A stretch of DNA of 64,000 nt from positions 2,953,001-3,017,000 of the forward strand of contig NC_092680.1 of assembly GCF_964355755.1 (NCBI RefSeq). The letters run 5' to 3'. The notes under the pieces were generated by a model. It was not told the origin of the DNA. It did not search any database and saw only the letters and a list, made by a program, of their open reading frames with translations. This DNA comes from Antedon mediterranea (Eukaryota > Echinodermata > Crinoidea > Comatulida > Antedonidae). Position 1 is the stretch's first letter. Every line of letters begins with the position of its first letter. Shown here piece by piece: positions 61,301 through 64,000 of the stretch. The translations under genes and the position numbers were made by a program.

Positions 61301-63623
61301 AAGTGATGTAGGCTAAACCAATTTTACAGCATGGCCAAATCTACTATAAGTGTGTGAACTGAAACCACTATACAACAGTGTGAAAAACCTATTATAAATG
61401 TGCACAAAACTGCTATTACAAAACAGAGTGAAAAGTTGATCTAAATATGTATACTTTACAAGCTACTTGCAAAAGAAGATACTAAGAGTACAACAATTAC
61501 TAGAGATGGAACAACTAAACTTATTCACCAGTGTGCCACAAATACTACAGAAGTGCATCAATACTACAAATATACTACATGAGCGTGCCGCAAGAAGTGC
61601 AAAACCACAAAATTACTACAGTAATACATATAAAAAACTGCAGTAACTAGCAATATAGAGATGTTGGTGAAAGTAAAGTGTCCAAAAGTACTACATGGAA
61701 ATTTAGGGAATACTATTTAATATCTTTAAATCATTAGGCTAATATATTCGAATACCATGTATTCTGAAACTACTATAGTCATAAAAAAGTAAAAATCAAA
61801 ATATATTTTGAGCAGCATCTTATTCAATTTCATTTCATCTATTTCGTCTTACATATAACAACAAATAACAAACAATAGAGAGAGACAGGATTCCCAAAAG
61901 CGAACTAAATCAAACTGTCAAGTGGGTCTCCAAAACAACAATAGTGTTAAATAATATTAAAATAATATTAACATAAATCATCAATGAAAAACAAAGGTTA
62001 AATACTAACAGAAATGACTAAAAATAATATTACTGTACCAGCAACTTATATAAACTAATGAAATCATAATTAAAAATAATAATGATATGAAAGCTATGTG
62101 TTTTTTTTTTAAATACAGGTGGAGTTTGCCATAATATTTATGCAAATGAATCCAGGTGGCCGTGAAACACTAAGATGAGAATAGAGAAGAAACACAGTAC
62201 ATGTGAGGAGCTGTGTGTAGGATATGATTGTGTTAATATGTGTTGATACAATGTTGTATAAATACCCATAGCAGCTCCAAACATGTATATGCCTGGAAAT
62301 CCTGATGTTAAGACAAGGAGGGTTAGTCGGGATATTGTTAAGAATGTTTAAAAAAAAGCTTTGGAAAGTAGCAAGCAAGCAATTATGTAAGTTTAAACAG
62401 CAACTCTGGGTTTAATATTGCTTAAACCCTGTCTACACTATCAAACTTTATGAGACAAAAAAATGTGATATGCCCATATATGGACGTGATATGTTATATC
62501 ACTACCATATTTAAGCATATCACTACCATATTTGAGCACATTACTACCATATTTGGGCACATCACACATTTTTTGTCAAATTAGTTTGATAGTGTAGACA
62601 GAGCTTTACTGTGAATGTAGTCATAAATTAAAAAAAAAATACAACTTTCCTACACTGTCATTGTGAAAATATATGATTATTTATACTAAAAACATATTAA
62701 AAATTTGTAGTAATGCTTCCAAGAAAAAGCTATATAAATAGAAGTGTTGATTTACTGGAATGATGGGAATAAAAAATACATTAAATAACACATAGTTATG
62801 ATTGATGTCATAGTATAGCAATTTTAAACCCAGAATTGCTATGTAAATACTCAAAAAGATACACAATACAATAGAAGATAGGAAAATAGTTATATTAACT
62901 CTACTCTACAGTTATGTGTACAAGACAAATGACACAGTCCTTCATCTAAAACAAAACCTAAAGAATCCAAGAATGATAATTATGAGTATATTATAATTAA
63001 TTTAAAGATGGAGGCAGGTTAGTTTTGGTAAACATCAGTCAAAATTAAAGGGAATTGGTAATGTCATCTAGATAAAACTAATCCAAATATTTCTAATGTC
63101 AACTTGATGGCACCTAATACAATTCAATTTGGCATTTAAGTCACCTCATTCTGAGGGTAGAATATTGGGTTTTTTTTAATGTTGAAAATGACTTGCCAAC
63201 CAGTTCGGTTATGTAAATTACTGACAAAATAGTGCCTTGATTATGGAAAGAGTCATGTATTTACAATTTCTTTGCGCTTGTTATTTCAGACCTCACCTTT
63301 ATACCTTTTTTTGTCTTGATTATAAATTCTTTTCTTCTTATTTTAGCTTGGTCTGATAATGATAATTTTACTGGACTTACAGTTAGAATTTAATCAACAA
63401 AAACTTAATTTCGAAGCCTCTGAATTAGCAATTGGATATCAGATAATTTGAATAATCACTTTATGAATGACCTAGCAAGAAAATTATAGTTAAGATTCAT
63501 AAAATTGATTAACGACTGAACGTACTTACCAGATACATTGTTATTAGCATGAAAAATGGGTAGGCCTAGAGCGGCTTTGATTGTTGTGTCCTTAAGTGCA
63601 AGGCCTTCCGGATACTGCGTATG
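41881..63623 (-). CDS. PDE10A: PDE10A-like cyclic-nucleotide phosphodiesterase, 5' end outside the window
   Basis: Exons in transcript order: 63530-63623, 60587-60645, 60041-60091, 57733-57762, 54376-54434, 52230-52372, 51309-51470, 50598-50852, 50026-50112, 47429-47582, 46476-46631, 45654-45826, then either 44109-44220 or 43209-43320, 42588-42668, 42283-42371, 41881-42094. Phases fit except that a short exon of length 3n+1 is missing between 57733 and 54434. Domains: end of GAF-A, full GAF-B ([30 protein letters not shown]), then the catalytic domain with [18 protein letters not shown] (metal-binding HD), [29 protein letters not shown] and the purine-clamping Gln in ANQVSF. Closest by eye is PDE10A ([30 protein letters not shown]). 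It would hydrolyse cAMP and cGMP in the cytosol or at membranes. The C-terminus is a Lys/Glu-rich tail ending VDE without a CaaX box. Confidence 0.88.
43209..43320 (-). CDS. PDE10A: PDE10A alternative catalytic exon, downstream version (SACDL..KPF)
   Basis: A 112-nt exon with acceptor GTAG and donor GTTTTT. It reads (R)[20 protein letters not shown]...IFEEFYQQ and joins upstream HAG|A and downstream CAG|GGA without a shift. It has the same length and phase as 44109-44220. It retains the metal-binding Asp of ACDL but has Phe where most relatives have Trp after KP. Its donor is weaker than that of its partner. Confidence 0.75.
43441..43662. mobile_element. Inverted-repeat element between the alternative exons
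   Basis: GATTCTCAGTGCTGTATCT on the left and AGATACAGTACTGAGAATC on the right are inverted copies. Inside is a roughly 25-bp unit (TGCTGTATTATGGAATTC) repeated three times. Confidence 0.65.
43738..43931. mobile_element. Second inverted-repeat element between the alternative exons
   Basis: ATAGGGAAGTTTTGATTTGT and ACAAATCAAAAGCTCCCTAT are inverted ends; about 194 bp. A short relative of one end is near 59694. Confidence 0.65.
44109..44220 (-). CDS. PDE10A: PDE10A alternative catalytic exon, upstream version (TACDL..KPW)
   Basis: A 112-nt exon with acceptor CTAG and donor GTGGGT. It reads (R)[20 protein letters not shown]...IFDEFYQQ. This version is closer to the common PDE consensus TACDLSA..KPW. 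Because 112 is not a multiple of three, including both exons or neither would shift the frame. Confidence 0.8.
44335..44498. mobile_element. Family D inverted-repeat element, copy 1
   Basis: Ends TAAAGCTCTGTCTACACTAT and ATAGTGTAGAGAGAGCTTA; the interior has CCAAATATGGTAGTGATAT repeats and CATATATGG. PDE10A intron. Confidence 0.8.
44536..45391 (+). mobile_element. 5'-truncated CR1/Jockey-like LINE with RT C-terminus and 3' tail
   Basis: An open frame from about 44542 to 45087 reads [17 protein letters not shown], then [23 protein letters not shown] and [16 protein letters not shown], the C-terminal part of a non-LTR reverse transcriptase. A 300-bp 3' UTR ends in AATAAAGAAAC(AAAC)n at about 45390. 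The frame of about 180 codons is uninterrupted, so the insertion is fairly young. It lies in a PDE10A intron on the opposite strand, just upstream of the alternative exon pair. Confidence 0.8.
45975..46126. mobile_element. Family D inverted-repeat element, copy 2
   Basis: Ends TTAAACCTCTGTCTACACTA and TTTGATAGTGTAGACAGAGC; interior as in copy 1. PDE10A intron next to exon 45654-45826. Confidence 0.8.
46340..46370. repeat. (ATT)n microsatellite
   Basis: About ten ATT units after a SINE-like stretch with GGGTTCGAACC (46307-46320). Confidence 0.85.
47739..47813 (+). tRNA. tRNA-Pro(TGG)-like sequence, probably a pseudogene
   Basis: It has a perfect B box (GGTTCGAATCC) in a GCAGG/CCTGC T-stem, an anticodon loop CTTGGTA with TGG, and a D region TCTAATGATATGATGC close to eukaryotic tRNA-Pro. 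The acceptor stem pairs poorly in the standard register. It is on the + strand inside a PDE10A intron, opposite to the gene. It could also be the head of a SINE. Confidence 0.4.
48029..48155. mobile_element. Family D inverted-repeat element, copy 3 (left end deleted)
   Basis: AAGCTCTGTC joins directly to CCAAATATGG, so the inner part of the left repeat is lost; the right end TTTGATAGTGTAGACAGAGC is intact. Confidence 0.75.
49625..49915 (+). mobile_element. tRNA-derived SINE (probable)
   Basis: A degenerate B box GTGGTTCGAATTC is followed by GGCAAACACTTTACTTACG, CTCTCCACCCAGGTGTATA and a 3' part ending in an ATGATTGATAATGA tail. This order is typical of tRNA-derived SINEs in marine invertebrates. 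PDE10A intron. Confidence 0.55.
50120..50404. repeat. Direct tandem duplication, about 143 bp unit
   Basis: Two near-identical units (50120-50262 and 50263-50404) with TATTACATAACAACAGTAAA and TAGCTGTCTCTGGGATAAAA. It starts 8 bp upstream, in transcript direction, of PDE10A exon 50026-50112 and so includes the acceptor region of that intron. Confidence 0.8.
50432..50587. mobile_element. Family D inverted-repeat element, copy 4
   Basis: Ends TTAAGCTCTGTTTACACTAT and TTTGATAGTGTAGACAGAGC followed by TTAA, only about 10 bp from the donor of PDE10A exon 50598-50852. Confidence 0.8.
51060..51157. mobile_element. Partial family A element joined to a family D element
   Basis: TTGACCAATGACAAGCGACAG and ATTGTTATTGGTCAATC...CTTGCGTTGC match the interior of family A. 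Its right side runs straight into a left-truncated family D copy. Confidence 0.5.
51161..51293. mobile_element. Family D inverted-repeat element, copy 5 (left-truncated)
   Basis: Begins at CAAACTTTATGTGACAAC without the GCTCTGTCTACAC tip; the right end is intact. It ends 16 bp from the donor of PDE10A exon 51309-51470. Confidence 0.75.
51495..51644. mobile_element. Family D inverted-repeat element, copy 6
   Basis: Ends TTAAGCTCTATATACACTAT and ATAGTGTGGACAGAGTTTAA with long inner repeats AAACTAGTTTGACAAAAA. It lies 24 bp upstream (in transcript direction) of exon 51309-51470. Confidence 0.8.
53022..53276 (+). mobile_element. Non-LTR retrotransposon RT C-terminal fragment
   Basis: The frame has [20 protein letters not shown] and later [12 protein letters not shown], matching the LRWxGHxLRM...GRxxK pattern after the RT domain of many LINEs. 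It is 5'-truncated, followed by an AT-rich tail. PDE10A intron. Confidence 0.6.
54024..54189. mobile_element. Family D inverted-repeat element, copy 7
   Basis: Ends TTAAAGCTCTGTCTACACTA and TAGTGTAGACAGAGCTTT; complete. Confidence 0.8.
54895..55250. repeat. Direct duplication, about 195 bp period
   Basis: AAATTACATTTATCAGTTGT and ATCAAAACAAATTTAAAACA occur in the same order at 54912-55030 and 55113-55250. A related short piece (CAGGGTGGGCTTAAATCCAG) is at 55041 and again near 55893. Confidence 0.7.
56036..56155. repeat. Third copy of the ACGTATGAAACGCCATATG repeat
   Basis: CTTGCCCCAAGTCTATATT to ACTAATATTAAG matches 17440-17880. Confidence 0.6.
56400..56572 (+). repeat. Dispersed repeat with hammerhead-like core (copy b)
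   Basis: Nearly identical to 8344-8511. Its core stem is GGGC/GCCC (perfect), and the last short stem has one mismatch (AGC/ACT). Confidence 0.65.
57288..57470. repeat. Direct tandem duplication, 89-bp period
   Basis: AATTTCACTGATAAACTCC recurs at 57292 and 57381 with almost identical sequence between. Confidence 0.8.
57958..58119 (+). repeat. Dispersed repeat with hammerhead-like core (copy c, degenerate)
   Basis: Matches 56400-56572 but the core start is AAATGATGA instead of CTGATGA. Confidence 0.6.
59103..59306. mobile_element. Family D element, copy 8, with internal 21-bp array and lost right end
   Basis: The left end is normal. The interior has CACATCACTACCATATTTAGG repeated about four times in tandem. 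The right inverted repeat is absent. The minus-strand frame through it (YGSDVPK repeats) is not a gene. Confidence 0.75.
59741..59875. mobile_element. Family D inverted-repeat element, copy 9
   Basis: CTCTGTACACTATCAAACTAG on the left, TTTGATAATGTAGACAGAGC on the right; the short internal form with one CCAAATATGG. Confidence 0.75.
60714..60855. mobile_element. Family D inverted-repeat element, copy 10
   Basis: TTAAGCTCTGTCTACACTAT and GATAGTGTAGACAGAGCT; complete short form, about 70 bp upstream in transcript direction of exon 60587-60645. Confidence 0.8.
60890..63525. other. PDE10A intron, mostly unique AT-rich sequence
   Basis: Apart from the family D copy at 62422-62608 and a possible minus-strand LINE tail (about 61825-61930, TTCAATTTCATTTCATC...), I see no exon, RNA gene or clear repeat. 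Confidence 0.4.
62422..62608. mobile_element. Family D inverted-repeat element, copy 11
   Basis: TTAAACCCTGTCTACACTAT and GATAGTGTAGACAGAGCTTT, with three internal CACTACCATATTT units. Confidence 0.8.
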
Positions 63624-63927
63624 CTAAAGTTAACATATAAAGCTTGATTAATAATGAATCGTTAAGGGTAAAAAACATGATTACATTGAACATTCATTAC
63701 ACAGTATCCATCCAAATAATGGACTCGTTACTGAAGATTAATTTCTCTTCGTATCTTTAGGAGGCTACATTTTCTTATTTTTAATAGCATTAATGGAAGG
63801 TTATAATGGACATGATTAGTAATTACACACTGTGAGTGAGTGTGACTGTGACAGCAATTGTATGCAGAAAACCACATACTACATTTGATGGAAATTTGAA
63901 GTATAATCTCTCACAGTAGCTATACTG

Positions 63928-64000
63928 TAAAGCCTTGTCTACACTATCAAACTTAATGTGACAAAAAAATGTGATGTGCCCATATATGGACATGATGATG
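63928..64000. mobile_element. Family D inverted-repeat element, copy 12, cut by the window edge
   Basis: TAAAGCCTTGTCTACACTAT followed by CAAACTTAATGTGAC and CCCATATATGGACATG; the right half lies beyond the window. Confidence 0.7.

Overview
This is an AT-rich (roughly two-thirds A+T by eye) animal nuclear window with intron-split genes, GT-AG splice sites, tandem gene copies, microsatellites and many short inverted-repeat transposons. The protein families (astacin metalloproteases with ShKT tails, a death-domain protein, a PDE10-type phosphodiesterase) and the non-LTR remnants suggest a marine invertebrate, possibly an echinoderm; that assignment is an inference. All exon models were built by hand from reading frame, splice sites and comparison between copies.

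Region 1 (about 1-27,200, + strand): three tandem copies of one astacin-family gene. Copy 1 (2009-5741) is broken. Copy 2 (11226-18253) reads as a 294-residue secreted protease with one ShKT domain. Copy 3 (21575-27117) reads as a 347-residue protease with a poly-glycine linker and two ShKT domains. All share intron phases, a TATA box about 75 bp before the ATG and, in copies 2 and 3, a stop codon split across the last intron. Insertions present in one copy and absent in another show empty and filled sites for several mobile elements, including a Helitron-like insertion in copy 2.

Region 2 (about 27,320-32,880): a 5.5-kb satellite of ATG/GATGTAT units next to the 3' end of copy 3, with a 577-bp higher-order period in its first part. 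A small related tract follows copy 2. Long open frames here are artefacts of the repeat.

Region 3 (36,162-38,705, + strand): a three-exon gene for a 332-residue death-domain protein with a short C-terminal coiled coil. It converges with the next gene.

Region 4 (41,881 to the right edge, - strand): most of a PDE10A-like cyclic-nucleotide phosphodiesterase, from the end of GAF-A through GAF-B and the HD catalytic domain to the stop; its 5' end lies beyond the window. Its most notable feature is a pair of 112-nt, phase-matched homologous exons (43209-43320 and 44109-44220), each encoding a version of the catalytic segment with the metal-binding Asp. They look like mutually exclusive exons. The introns hold at least twelve copies of one inverted-repeat element, LINE and SINE remnants, and a tRNA-Pro-like sequence.
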